DNA of 64,000 nucleotides from contig CP136065.1 of assembly GCA_032622095.1 (NCBI GenBank), positions 60,991,094 to 61,055,093 on the forward strand. The letters are read 5' to 3'. Shown here piece after piece: positions 31,087 through 42,432 of the stretch. How positions within the stretch are numbered: the stretch's first letter is position 1; the number at the start of each line of letters is the position of its first letter. Made by a program: the position numbers and the translations under genes. The stretch comes from Siphonodentalium dalli. Taxonomy: Eukaryota > Mollusca > Scaphopoda > Gadilida > Siphonodentaliidae. The notes beneath the pieces were generated by a model that saw only the letters and a program-made list of their open reading frames with translations, was not told the DNA's origin and did not search any database.

Positions 31087-31689
31087 TGTACTATCTCATT
31101 TTCAATTAATGAGGAATAACTCTATTTTATTGACATGGATTTGACAAGTAATAGCGAGTTTGCGATACCCGTTCGACGGGAACGGGTACGGGTAAATCTG
31201 TGAACATCGTCACGGTCACTTGGGTACTTTCAATGCAGCACATAAAGCGATAGCGAATTGAAACGGGTAGATTTGTCCCATTGACCGGTAGCCTTTCACT
31301 ACGATTTTCTCACTCAAAGGTCCATGAATTACACGAAATTCCAGTCAGCTATGCGTTAACCTATTTATTGAAAGATTTCATGGGCAAATATTATTGCTAA
31401 AGTTGTCATTTTAACCCAGGATTTGTGTTCAAATTCTCGAGGCGGCTTCTAGCACTTAGATAAATACGGAAGGCCGATTTTTTTTCACTAACAACTTCGT
31501 TCACTGCATTAATGACAGGTTGTGATTAATAGAGTGAGTAGATGGTGCTATAGATGCCCGTTGCAGGGACATGGATATAGATGGTCCGCGTGTTAGGAAG
31601 AGTGTCCACCTTCGAATTTCTAACTACACATCTCGAACCATATCAAATTCATAAGTTTGCGCGTAAATCCACCCCCTATCCTTGGCTGG

Positions 31690-31852
31690 CATCAAGCTTT
31701 CCAATTGTTGGAAATTTTGAGACCTGACACCCCCCCCCCCCCCCCCCAAGCTTGAACAATTTCCAACTGTTTCTGACAGCCATTTCAGTCCAAATTTTGT
31801 TACCAAAAATAGGGAAATATGCAAATGTTGGTATAAAAACTACAAATTATCC
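31690..31852. repeat. GTTGGAAATTT repeat block, left part
   Basis: CAATTGTTGGAAATTTTGAG, GACACCCCCC, AACAATTTCCAACTGTTTCT and AATAGGGAAATATGCAAATG align with the 21.35-21.47 kb block. It continues after the inserted 31853-32961 element. Confidence 0.75.
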
Positions 31853-32961
31853 GGGGGGGAGGGGGGGTCGCACAAAAGTTTTATCATACAGGGCCGAGAA
31901 GAGGCCCGAAAAAATGAGTTTTTGCAAAAAAAATTCTATTCACTTTTTTGCCCTTGTTTTAAGTTGTTTTCAAATATATTCATTAATAATTGTGTTCTAA
32001 GGCAGGTTATGGCCTTTACAAACACTTAGGAACAGGGTAGGTATAAGATATAAGTAATACAGGGGAGATCTTCCAAAAACATACCTATACTGGGCGGGGT
32101 GGGTGCATCTCAGAGGCCTGAAAAAAATTTGTGCAAATATTTTTGCAACCCACATTATGGACATTGTTTTAAGTTGTTTTCATAGATTCTAACATAGATT
32201 ATGACCTTAACCAACACTTAAGAACATATGTAGGTATAAGATAAAGCACTCTCTGGTGCCAAATAAAAGTGATTACTGAATAGGAGTGCTGGTTTGCATT
32301 TCACCTCAAATTAATATTGAATAGTGCCTGATAGTGCTGGCATTTTCACTCTGGCATGTCTAATGACCAAATAATACTAGTGATGCAGAGTCCTGGCTAA
32401 CAAAATACCTCAAATTAAAAAATAACATGCCAGCCTGTTTATTTGGCTCCAAAGAGTGATACTTATATACTATATAACTGCCATTGCAGGTATGGCTATA
32501 AGGTGTTCTGATATGATGGTTGGTGGCACATTTTTGGGAACAACAGTGAAGAAGTCATTAATTAGTAAGTGGACTATTTATTTAAAAATTAAACACAATG
32601 TTGGCTTATTGGCACTATAAATATCACCTCACAATATCTGTGCATACTGTAGAATAAAACACTTTTTATTTCAAAATGTATTTTTCAATGTCGAAAACAA
32701 CATCATAACCGTTGATAGTTTTTGAACACTTGGATTCTGCCAGAAACGGACCAATTTAAAACTTACCTTTGATTCTGTTTGATTTGGTCTTGAATAGATT
32801 TAAAATAATTTTTTTCTTATTTTAGGGGGTGGGTCCAAAAAAATCACGCGGAAAAAAATAATTATTTTGAACAAAAAGGTTGGGTGGGTAGCAAAAGGGC
32901 TGTAATTCTTTTTTTGAGCCCTGTATGTGTAAATTTTCTCAACACCACCCCCCCCCCCCCC
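31853..32961. mobile_element. G/C-ended insertion within the repeat block (hAT-like?)
   Basis: It starts CGGGGGGGAGGGGGGGTCG and ends in a CACCCCCCCCCCC run finishing CCCG; AATTAT borders both sides. The homologous block at 21.45-21.50 kb runs through without it. It resembles the hAT-like elements of 19.4 and 50.6 kb in its G-rich ends, but the interior is different and no coding part is seen. Confidence 0.6.
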
Positions 32962-33130
32962 GAATTATATCAACTAATAAATTGTTCGAAAATCAAACTA
33001 CGAAAACAATTTCAACCTATTGTTTGTGTAATATTTCCAACAAATGTTGTGTCAGGTATATCAAATTTCCAAATGTTGAACATTTGACCAAAGTTGGGGG
33101 GGGTTAAGACACCCATGTCGTCACGTCCTT
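32962..33130. repeat. GTTGGAAATTT repeat block, right part
   Basis: AAATTGTTCGAAAATCAAAC, TTTCAACCTATTGTTTGTG and AACATTTGACCAAAGTTGGG match 21476-21600 in the same order, ending with the same GACACCC tail. Confidence 0.75.
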
Positions 33131-33169
33131 GTCTCAACCCATTGTACAAGGACATAAATATATTGTGGA

Positions 33170-34070
33170 ATTATCTAGGCATTGCACATTTTAATACAAT
33201 TACCATTTAGTTACCTTATCGTATGTAGGTGGGGACCGATTTCTCATTTTAATATATATTTACTATCTGAACGGACATGGCGCATTTGAACCACAATACT
33301 TGTGTATACTGTATACAGTGGGGATAATGTAGGTCGCCAAATACACGAAATACCTATATACATACTCTACAAAATCTAAGCATTAGCAGAGCGAGTTTCA
33401 GCTGTTTTCTGTGTTTCGCACAGAAGTGAAGCAAACGCTCTTTATTCAATCCGTATAATAAACAGATTACATTTTGACACCTTTTATTATTACCAAGTTA
33501 AACATTTCAACCTACCTCCGGGTTTAGATCCAGACAACAATCCCAATTATTGGGATAAATATTACCTTGCCCCAACGGGCCGACCCTTCGATCTGTTGAA
33601 AGATTCCAAGCAACGGTTTACTTAAAGCTACTCAAACCGATCAGACGGTCCCCATATCATAAAGTTACAACAAGAACATTTCTTCAAAATACGCTTTTTT
33701 ATCAGAATCGATTAATTACAACAAAATAATGCTAACTGCTGTCAACTATAGTATAAAATTTTTGCCGCATTACCACTTGATTTTAGAGTTAAGCATCTTC
33801 ATCCGCAATTTTGTCCGAGAACGTCGGTTTGATGACTCTTTTCTGGGCCACAAATAATTACACAATTCAAGAAATAACAAACTTAAAAAATCGATATCTG
33901 ATCACTCTGCGCTTTGATGGTGGGTTCCTCGATTCGAATCAAATATTTTGTTTTACCCCCGAAGCCAAAAAAAATAGTAACTTGGGAGCGTTAATTCGGA
34001 TTATGCATCTTTAATATGACTAAATATTCCCCAACTAAAATAAGGGACAAATGCGGTATTATATCGAACT
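33170..34070. repeat. Block duplicated at 41.70-42.87 kb
   Basis: TCAACCTACCTCCGGGTTTA, GAGCGAGTTTCAGCTGTTTT, TTTCGCACAGAAGTGAAG and CTGAACGGACATGGCGCATT recur in order at 42671, 42550, 42575 and 41813. Each copy contains an insertion absent from the other: a TTAA MITE here and a foldback element there. Confidence 0.85.
33626..34010. mobile_element. TTAA family I MITE, asymmetric subfamily, copy 3
   Basis: Left AGCTACTCAAACCGATCAGA, right GATTATGCATCT; flanked by TTAA (33622-33625, 34011-34014). The right half shares TCGATATCTGATCACTCTG and TTACCCCCGAAGCCAAA with the foldback copies, but the left half is unrelated to their arms and matches the right half of copy 4 (47781-48217) in reverse. 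Confidence 0.88.
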
Positions 34071-34822
34071 GAAAGTACATGTAGGACAATATTAGACCCT
34101 TGGTCTAAAACAATTCATTTTACACCGAATATTGGTTGGACATTTTAACTATATACATGTATAACGTAATTGTATATTTGAGCTATCATAATCTATTTGC
34201 TAAGTTTAAAAATTCCAACCGATTTATTGTCAACACTCGATCGGTCTATGACTTGTAGAATCCAATTGTTGAAAATGTTACCAATATGAGTGAAAGAAAA
34301 GCAACGTCCTCTTCCAACTGCCACCTATATAGCTCGTCCTCGATGAAAGCAACTGATTATCATGGGGCTCATCTAATCTAAATACATATTACCAACAACC
34401 CATAACGTATAACATCGGCCAATAACGCGAATAACAATCTATATCATAATATCTTTTTTGTTGCAGTTGGCTCACCATACATTACCAGTCGATGTGATGA
34501 ATTCTACCAGTAAAACAGTTTGAGATTTCAAAACGTGTACCGGTACGGGTAGCTACCCGTACGCGTACCGGTACCCGTACCGGTTTGAAATCGCAAACTC
34601 GCTAATGTTACTTGATGTGTTTTCGTTTTGATATAACTTCCTTTGGGTCAGGTCTTTTGAATTCTATATTGATGGCAAAACAATTACTGTATATAAATAA
34701 AAACGTGCTTTGCTGCTTCTTACAGCGGGCCCTGAGGTGCAAGACATATATTAGCACTTGTTAATAATGAGACTGCGTATAGAGTTGCCAGAGACTTATT
34801 AACCTAATATTGTTCGACAAAT

Positions 34823-35240
34823 ATGAATGTGCCCCACCAACGTAGTTATCCAGAACTATGCAGCAAGCTGCGGGTGAAAATGTCGGACAGTATGTTGTCA
34901 TCTCGACTGCGTAAAAAGTTGTTAGAGCGACATAATGTGAAGCTGAAAGAGGTCATGTATATTGCGCAGTGTTTGAAACTTTCCAAAACTCAGGCAAAAG
35001 CAATGGAAGCGTCGAACAAGCAACTGAATTCATATATGATAATGTCGTCAACGCTGTTCGGGGAAGTCGAGTTTTGCGAATCAACGTACAAATAATGGGA
35101 ATGCTGACATTCGGTCCTTTGTGTGTGGTTATCTCGCTCATGTGAAATCAGACTCCAAATGTCCCGCTGGGGCAGGCTGGAGCAGGCTGGGGGTACAAAA
35201 TGTCGGCAATGTCAAAATTGTCATCATTTCGCCAAAATGT
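34823..35240 (+). pseudogene. Gypsy gag remnant with zinc knuckle
   Basis: A frame of about 90 codons (SYPELCSKLRVKMSDSM...) resembles the capsid-nucleocapsid junction of Gypsy Gag. In another frame near 35198-35240 lies CRQCQNCHHFAKMC, an exact CX2CX4HX4C zinc knuckle. The frame break between them and the short length show decay. Gag would package the element's RNA; this copy cannot. Confidence 0.75.
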
Positions 35241-35443
35241 GCAGAACAAACAGACCGCAACAGCGACGGAATGCTACAAATCGTGTTTGAGCTATTGGCA
35301 CACATTCATACACAAAAGTGTACTTAGTTCAACGCAGTTATATATTTAATATAGGAAGCGATAGCAGTGGCAATGCAAAATAAAGATCAGTGGCCTTGAC
35401 ATTGAGGTGTTGAGTGTGTGGATCTAAGCTAGGCTGAAAGTTA

Positions 35444-35680
35444 TTGTATCCATATGGATCAAACACACCATTGTCTGTGGCGGGAAGTTTTAACGCTGAG
35501 GTTTCATTCAACGGGAACTCCATCGATGCAGAATTGTATGTCATTGAAAAGAAAGGTCGGGCTTTATTGGGAAAGGACACTGCTTCAAAACTGGGAATTT
35601 TGAAATTGAACACGAGACAATCCGATACTGCAATGCATGTGTGCGGAATTCAAGATAAGAGGAGTCATTCCAAAAACTGA
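35444..35680 (+). pseudogene. Gypsy protease-region remnant
   Basis: The frame contains SVAGSFNAEVSFNGNSIDAE and ALLGKDTASKLGILKL, the region following the retropepsin active site in Gypsy Pol polyproteins (…F.A.V…ALLGR.TA..LGVLK). The catalytic D(S/T)G triad is not recognisable upstream. Confidence 0.75.
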
Positions 35681-35704
35681 AAACGTCTATTTCTAGTTTG
35701 TCAG

Positions 35705-35990
35705 CGTTATGTTATTTCGACGCAAAGGTGGAAACAAAAGTGATTCCGGACGCGAGTGGAGTGGGCCTTGCTACAGTGCTTGTACAGAACCAGACGGTGA
35801 AAATCGTGTTATCAGCTGTTATGTCAGTCGCGCATTGAGTGACATTGGGTCGAGATATTGTGCGACCGAGAAAGAAGTGTTAGGAGTGGTATGGACATGC
35901 GAACGGTTTCACATGCTGTGGCTTTATGGACTGAAACAATTCGAAATATTGACCGATCACAGAGAGATTGAGTTTATTTTCACCTCTTGA
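35705..35990 (+). pseudogene. Gypsy RNase H domain remnant
   Basis: Two adjoining frames carry a DASGVGLATVL-like start and then VISCYVSRALSDIGSRYCAT, EKEVLGVVWTCERFH and FEILTDHREIEFIF, the standard RNase H block of Ty3/Gypsy Pol (YxSRALS…YSxTEKExLAVVW…F…LYG..F.I.TDH..L). It starts about 30 bases after the protease remnant, so the reverse transcriptase palm and fingers that should lie between are deleted. Confidence 0.85.
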
Positions 35991-36099
35991 TCAATGAACT
36001 GTGCACGAATAGAGAGATCATTGGGTGTTGCGGTTGCAGTCGTATAACTTTATTGTTCGACATATTCCGGGAAATTGAAATACCACAGACTCTCTGACA

Positions 36100-37222
36100 C
36101 GTTTGGTCGTTAAAGGACGATATCACACGAACATAGACAATTCAGAGGAAATGGAACAGTACAGTCGGCTTATTACGCGGGGAGTAATACCGACCGCGCT
36201 AACAAATCGCGAAATCGAAGAATATTCAATCAGAGATGAACTGTTGCAAATTAGAAAATGTCTGTTAAATAATAAGTGGAAGATGAACTCGTGCAAATTA
36301 GAAAATGTCTGTTAAATAATAAGTGGAATGAGTTGTCCTACAAGGAATGTCTACCGGTTCGCAATGAAATATGTGCAAAAGGTAACATTGTGCTGCGTGG
36401 TACACGAATTGTGATACCGATAGAGTTACGGGAAAGAGTTCTAACCCTAGCTCACAAAGGACACCCGAGCATTGTTTCAATGAAATGGCAGCTATTGAGA
36501 ATCATTGCAAATGTTGCTATGGATGTCAGCGAAGGAAAATGCTGAACCGATGAAAGCACTGTTTTACCATCAGAACCATGGAAAGATCTTGCCCACATGT
36601 GATAGTTTGGGACCTTTACCAACAGAAGGGTACATGTTTTCTGTGATTGATTACTATAGCAGAGTTTTTTTTTAAATTGCAATCACAAACAACATCACAT
36701 CAGAAAAAGTGATATCAATTCTTGCAAATATCTTTGTCACTCACGGACTCCCGGAAAGCTTGAGAACTGACAATGCTTCAAATTTTACCAGTTGGTTATT
36801 TGTGAATTTTCTTGAGGAAAATGGAGTAAAGCATGTTAAAACGACACTATTGTGGCCCCAGAAAATTTAAGGGTGATATAGGAATTCAAAATCGGCCACT
36901 GGTGAAACGAATCAGGATATCGCATGCTCAGGGTTGTGACTCGAAAATTGACTTGAATAAGTTACTTCTAATGTACCGGAGTATACCCCTCGTGCGGTGA
37001 CAGTAAAATCACCAGCGGAGATATTATATGGGCGAAAAATTAGAACCAAGTTACCAGAGTTAGAAACATTTGACCTTGAGTCCTTGATGTCTATATATGA
37101 GGTGCGTGATCGAGATGCCGAGCAAACGGGAAAAGGAAAGATAATCATAATGCAGATCAGAGGAGACATGCCAGAGAGAACGATTTGAAGGTGGTACATG
37201 AATTAAATGATGCTGTTGATAT
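36100..37222 (+). pseudogene. Gypsy integrase remnant, N-terminal and core part
   Basis: RERVLTLAHKGHPSIVSMKW is the zinc-binding HH part of the integrase. Around 36590-36860 broken frames show LPTEGYMFSVIDYYS and a VTHGLPESLRTDNASNF-like core. From 36997 VKSPAEILYGRKIRTKLPEL closes the core. A 60-base segment ELLQIRKCLLNN is tandemly duplicated near 36230-36325. The reading continues on the other side of the palindromic insertion at 40980. Confidence 0.82.
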
Positions 37223-37244
37223 GGAGGGTTATTAGGGTCACAAT

Positions 37245-37560
37245 CCTAACTTCACATTTTTAATCTAACTCGATATTTTAATTCTTACTTAAAATTTTAA
37301 TTCTAACTTAACATTTTAATTATTACATTTTAATTCTAACTTAACATTTTAATTCTAACTTAACATTTTAATTCTTATATTTTAATTCTATTTACATTCT
37401 ATTTACATTCTGTTTACATTCTGTTTACATTCTATTTACATTCTATTTACATTCTATTTACATTCTATTTACATTCTATGTTCATTCTATGTTCATTCTA
37501 ACTTAACATTTTAATTCTTATATTTTAATTCTAACTTAATAGTTTTATTTTAATATTTTA
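37245..37560. repeat. Subterminal tandem repeats of the palindromic element, left arm
   Basis: Repeats of CTAACTTAACATTTTAATT and of TTTACATTCTA follow the left end. The right arm holds the mirror set (40640-40960) with AGAATTAAAATGTTAAGTT. The two arms differ in copy number, so the arms have changed independently after insertion. Confidence 0.88.
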
Positions 37561-38814
37561 AATCTACTACAAAAAGGTCTAATGTTGGAATTAAAATATT
37601 ATATTTAAAAAGTTGAAATTGAAATGAGCATAAAACTGATCTCAGAATTGAAAGGCAAAAATTCAAACAGACATAAAATGGATTCTAGAAGTTGTAATTG
37701 TGACCGTAATAACACGCCTGCACTTCTGTAACAATTGTAACGAAAGGGGTCGCTGCGATCGCACGGAGGGACATGGCAAAAAGCGAGATGGGATGGAATA
37801 TGGAATAGAACGACAATCTGCGGAACATAATTTCAAATTGCGTTTAACGTAACGGCCGATATGTCGAGGAATACAGCACGTAGAGGGCTCCTTTTTGTGA
37901 CTAACGAAAGACCCACATTCGCACTATCCACACATATTAACCCCGCCACTGACCGGACAGCAGAAGTTGCATTATTTGGTCGACAACTGACCTAACATGA
38001 AATTGTCGAAATCAAGGCCGTGGGACAGCTGTAGAAATGCGTTTTTACAGCGATAAAGATATGCACACAAGCAGACTTGGTATTAAAATGAAGTTTACCA
38101 TCTATTGCACAGCAAGTGACAGATTAACCCAGCCATGCGAAGGTGCCATGAAACACGAAAAACTGCGTTCGACGTCAATGTTTAGAATTTAGATTTATCG
38201 ACGAATACGCTAGCAAACAACAAGTGTTAGGTACCAAAATGACACCGTGGAATAATGCGCATTCGTTTTTAGCTACAGTATGGCTGTTTTAGTATAATGT
38301 AATGGAGAACTCGCAAACACGCGCCGATGAAAACAGCTAAAAATAGACTCGATGTTTAAAATAACAGGATCAATTTCAGTTGATATATTCCATATAATGT
38401 GGCGTATAGTATATCAAAATGTAGGTTCAGACACAGGGAATGTAATTTTGTCCAATGGGTCCAACACGCAGAAAGAGCGCTACTTTTTCTCGTAACAAAT
38501 AGAATGGCCGACTGAAGCCGTTTTATCGTTCCTACTGAGCCTGTTCTTATCAGCACTTCGTCAACAAAATACGAATATACACCATGTATCAGAAGACGTA
38601 TCAAATGTGATTTTTTAAGGGCTTTGCGCTCTTCATTTGTTATAATTCGCACTTATTTTTTATTTCAGTTGTGACTAAAAGCCCAGATGCCGGAAGCCGG
38701 TGTCCGGCGATTCCAAGCCAAGTTACAAAATAGATTACCTGGGTTGAACGCATGAATATGTCAATGGTGAGAATATTCAAATAAAGTAGTGTTTATAGAG
38801 CTTAAAAACTTATG

Positions 38815-39490
38815 TGTCCGCCGGTCATACGCGGTGGAGGTTCTCATATTATCTGCCGGTCATATGCGGGGGGGGTTCTCATATGAACTTATTATCTGCC
38901 GGTCATATATATGCAGGGGAGGTTCTCATATGAACATATTATCCGCCTGTCACACGAGGTGGAGGTTAATACAGGGGAGGTTCTCATATGAACATATTAT
39001 CTGCTGGTGGAGGTTCTGATATTATCTGCCGGTCATACGCGGGGGGGGGGGGGGTTCTCATATATGAACATATTATCCACCGGTCATACGCGGTGGAGGT
39101 TCATATTATCCGCCGGTCATACGCGAGGGAGGTTCTCACATCATCCACCAGTCATACGCGGGGGAGGTTCTTATATGAGAACCTCACCCGTGTTTGACTT
39201 GCGTATAATATGAGAACCTCCATCGCGTATGACCGGCGAATAATATATGAACCTCCACCGCGTATGACCAGCGGGTAATATTTTTATATGAGAACCTCCC
39301 CCGTATGACTGGAGGATATATGAGAACCTCCCGTGCAGATGACTGCGGATACTATGAGAACCTCCACCTCGTATGAACGGCGGATACTATGTTCATATGA
39401 GAACCTCCCCTGTGTATGACCGGCAGATAATATGTTCATATGAGAACCTCCCCCGCGTATGACCGGCAGGTAATATGAGAACCTCCACCG
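38815..39490. repeat. Central inverted minisatellite (CCGGTCATACGCGG...GGTTCTCATATGAACATATTATC)
   Basis: Units of about 40-60 bases built from GCCGGTCATACGCGGTGGAG and GTTCTCATATGAACATATTA run in one orientation to about 39170 and in the opposite orientation (GAGAACCTCC.CGCGTATGACC) from there to 39490. The orientation switch near 39175-39185 is the centre of the palindrome. Confidence 0.92.
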
Positions 39491-40983
39491 CGTTCAACCC
39501 AGTTAATTTATTTTGTAACTTGGCTTGTAATCGCCGGATACCGGCATCTGGGCTTTTAGTCACAACTGAAATAAAAAATAAGTGCGAATTATAACAAATG
39601 ATGAGCGCAAATCGCTTAAAAATCACATTTGATGCGTCATGATGTATATTCGTATTTTGTGGATGAAGTGCTGCTAAAAACAGGCTTAGTTGGAACGATA
39701 AAAGGGCTTCAGTCGGCCATTCTATTTTTTACGAGAAAAAGTAGCGCTCTTTCTTGGAGCGAATTTCTGCTACAATTTCACTGCGTGTTGGACCCATTTG
39801 GACAAAATTACATTCCCTGTGTCTAATCCTACATTTTGATATACTATACGCCCTATTATATGGAATATATCAGCTGAAATCGATCCTGTTATTGTAAACA
39901 TCGACTCTATTTTTTAGCTGTTTTCATCGGCGCGTGTTTGCGATTTCTCAATTACATCATTCGAACAGACATAGTGTAGCTAAAACGAATGCGCAGTATT
40001 CCTCTGTGTCATTTGGTAACTAACACTTGTTGTTTGCTTGCGTATTCATCGAGAAATCTAAATTCTAAACATTGACGTCGAACGCAGTTTTTCGTGTTTC
40101 ATGGCACTTTCGCATGGGTGGGTTAATCGATCTCTTGCTATGCACTAGATGATAAACTTCGTTTTGATACCAAGTCTGATTGTGTGCATAGCGTTGTCGC
40201 TGCAAAAATGCATTTCTACAGCTGTTCCACGGCCTTGATTTCGACAACTTTCATGTTAGGTCAGTTGTCAACCAAATAATGCAATTTCTGGTGTCCGGTC
40301 AGTGGCGGGGTTAATATGTCTGTGTGGATAGGGCGAATGTGGACCTTTCGTTAGCCACAAACAGGAACCCTCTACGTGTTGTATTCCTCGAGATATCGGC
40401 CGTTACACGCAATTTGAAATTCTGTTCCGCAGATTGTCGTTTTATTCCATGTTTTATCCCATTCCGCAGATTGTCATGTCCCGCCGTCCGATCGCAGCGA
40501 CCCCTTTCGTTATAATTGTTACAGAAGTGCAGGTGCGTTATTAGGGTCACAATTACAACTTCCACAATCCATTTTATGTTTGTTTTAATTTTTGCCTTTC
40601 AATTCTGAGATCCGTTTTATGCTCATTTCAATTTCAACAATTATAGAATTAAAATATAAGAATTAAAATGTACAGTTATAATTAAAATGTACAGTTAGAA
40701 TTAACATATAAGAATTAAAGTGTACAGTTAGAATTAAAATGTACAGTTAGAATTAAAATATAAGAATTAAAATGTTAAGTTAGAATTAAAATATTAAGTA
40801 AGAATTAAAAGACTAAGTTAGAGTTAATAAAATGTAAATAGAATGTGAATAGAATTAAAATATCAGAATTAAAATGTTAAGTTAGAATTAAAATGTTAAA
40901 TTAGAATTAAAATATAAGAATTAAAATGTTAAGTTAGAATTAAAATGTGAAGTTAGGATTGTGACCCTAATAACCCTCCATAT

Positions 40984-41340
40984 GTTGAAGCAGGATCGGG
41001 TGAATAAGTTTTCCACTAATTTTAACCAGGAGTCTGCCAAAATTGTTGAAATGATTGGTAATGTGTAACTGTGGAAATTGGTGACAATGTCAGGTATAAG
41101 CGGAATCTGACAAGCGTTAAAGCGTTTCATGCACCAAATTATCACACTGACTATTCGCGGGAGAGACTGTTGTATCACATCCATTGATTCGAGAGACAGA
41201 TGCAAGCGATAACATAGGTTTCCGTGATAGTGTAGATCATGAGGGTATGTCGAGTACTTATTTATCACAGAGACCGATTAGGGACAGGCGAGCACCAGCT
41301 AAATTCGAAGACTTTGTTGTGGGTTAAGAACTTATAGAGC
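40984..41340 (+). pseudogene. Gypsy integrase C-terminal tail after the insertion
   Basis: Broken plus-strand frames contain KQDRVNKFSTNFNQES, GDNVRYKRNLTSVKAFHAP and RPIRDRRAPAKFEDFV, the last being the usual RPxRxRRxPxxFxDFV motif ending Gypsy Pol proteins. It directly continues the pre-insertion reading and is followed by the purine tract and 3' LTR. Confidence 0.8.
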
Positions 41341-41490
41341 CTCTGAATGTTATCAACGAATGAGGCAGAATGTACTATCTCGTTTTCAATTAAGGAGGAA
41401 TAACTCTATTTTATGTTCACATGGATTTGACAAGTATACTTTATAATGTCCCTTGGTGTATTTTTATTTTGATGTAACTTCTGGAATGGA

Positions 41491-41878
41491 AATAATTATG
41501 CGTTTTGAAATAATATATGATTTTCGTTTAAAACGATTGCTTGATTAAATTCAGAAGCACTGGGGTTTAGTTACGCAGACACTACACCATGTTTTAAGCC
41601 AGATAATAGATTCATAATGTGCATTATTTCAACAAATATATACAACGATCTCGGCCTTCGCTGAAGTAATGTACATGCCATGTTTTCAGCCATTATCCTA
41701 TACTAAGTATACTTATCCATGTATTACACTTTTGGATACAACCGTTTAGTGTTACTTTTTAGTATATGGGTTGTGATCAACTGATTTCTCAGTTTAATAG
41801 ATTTTACCCTTTGAACGGATCGATATGGCGCTTTTGAACCTGAAGAATGATGAATATTATAATAGTTGGGATAATATA
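41491..41878. repeat. Left part of the second copy of the 33.2 kb block
   Basis: From about 41700, CTTTGAACGGATCGATATGG and CGCTTTTGAACCTGAAG correspond to 33270-33300. The first 200 bases are unassigned and may include the end of the 3' LTR. Confidence 0.55.
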
Positions 41879-42432
41879 TAGAGGATCTACAACGAGTCCC
41901 CAGTTTATAGCGGAATTTACAAAACGAGTCCAGTAAATTAGGTCTGGACCGAGCCTTTGGAAATAGTGCCAGGTGACCTTTGACTTCCGGTTTGTTGTCA
42001 GTTAACATTCCGTACGCTATACGTCTCAAAATACTATGGCTTCCAATATTTTTCCAACAAACTATCATGAATGAAGAGTTTGAAAAGTTATGTCACTAAA
42101 TATACACCATTAAATACGTCAAAGAGTCTTTATTTATCTGGAACTATTTCTTTATGCGGACAAACAACGAATAGTTACGTGAAACGTCATCGCATGCCTT
42201 ATAGAAGTCGATGTTAGTTTCGCGTCCCATTTGTTGATTTAAGTATGTTTTGTCGATGTTTTGGATCACGTAATAAATAGAATCTACATCTCGTCTCCAG
42301 TTTATAGCTGAAATTACAAAACTCGTCCAGTAAATTAGGTCTGGACCTCGCCAAAGGCTCGGTCCAGACCTAATTTACTGGACTCGTTTTGTAAATTCCG
42401 CTATAAACTGGGGACTCGTTGTAGATCCTCTA
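41879..42432. mobile_element. Foldback element, TAGAGGATCTACAACGAG ends
   Basis: TAGAGGATCTACAACGAGTC, CCCAGTTTATAGCGGAATTT and GGTCTGGACCGAGCCTTTGG at the left are mirrored at 42350-42432. A third, direct and more diverged copy of the arm (GAATCTACATCTCGTCTCCA) lies at 42282-42350, giving a tight palindrome at the right. It interrupts the block that is intact at 33.3 kb. Confidence 0.85.

Larger units (their letters stand above)
31153..34603. mobile_element. 3.45-kb TIR element inserted in the Gypsy 5' LTR
   Basis: Left end AGCGAGTTTGCGATACCCG, right end GAAATCGCAAACTCGCT, with subterminal GGTACGGGTA/TACCGGTACCCGTACC words. It is flanked by AAT on both sides (31150-31152 and 34604-34606). 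The intact 3' LTR at 41.43 kb reads through the position, confirming insertion. No transposase is visible. The interior holds a repeat block, a G/C-ended insertion and TTAA MITE copy 3. Superfamily undetermined. Confidence 0.8.
37223..40979. mobile_element. 3.76-kb palindromic (foldback) element inside the Gypsy remnant
   Basis: The two ends are GGAGGGTTATTAGGGTCACA and its exact mirror; ATAT borders both sides (37219-37222, 40980-40983). Removing it restores GTTGATATGTTGAAG, an uninterrupted Gypsy reading. Each arm is about 1.5 kb: subterminal AATTCTAACTTAACATTTT tandem repeats, a unique mid-part (for example GCGATCGCACGG, CCATGAAACACGAAAAACTG, AAGCCCAGATGCCGG), then an inner minisatellite. 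Arms differ by scattered substitutions and small indels. No coding frame is convincing. Superfamily unknown. Confidence 0.9.
31087..41490 (+). mobile_element. Decayed Ty3/Gypsy-like LTR retrotransposon, twice interrupted
   Basis: The 5' LTR begins TGTACTATCTCATTTTCAAT (31087) and the 3' LTR TGTACTATCTCGTTTTCAAT (41371); the first 65 bases are nearly identical. The 3' LTR follows a purine tract GAGGCAGAA. Coding remnants lie between 34.8 and 37.2 kb and 40.98-41.34 kb. The 5' LTR is split by a 3.45-kb TIR element and the coding region by a 3.76-kb palindromic element. Numerous stops and shifts and a missing polymerase core make it dead. The end of the 3' LTR could not be fixed. Confidence 0.82.

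Noticed and set aside
33525-33600. CCTACCTCCGGGTTTA-type segment (also 42.67 kb) as a duplicated coding exon with a GTAGGT donor
   Set aside because: The two copies do not conserve a common reading frame or protein; the similarity is at the DNA level of a repeat.
36912-37199. Minus-strand frame opposite the integrase end
   Set aside because: It is the complement of the Gypsy integrase reading; no independent support.
38820-39490. CRISPR-like array suggested by regularly spaced GGTTCTCATATGAAC units
   Set aside because: The genome is eukaryotic, spacers are not unique, unit length varies and orientation flips in the middle; it is a minisatellite at a palindrome centre.
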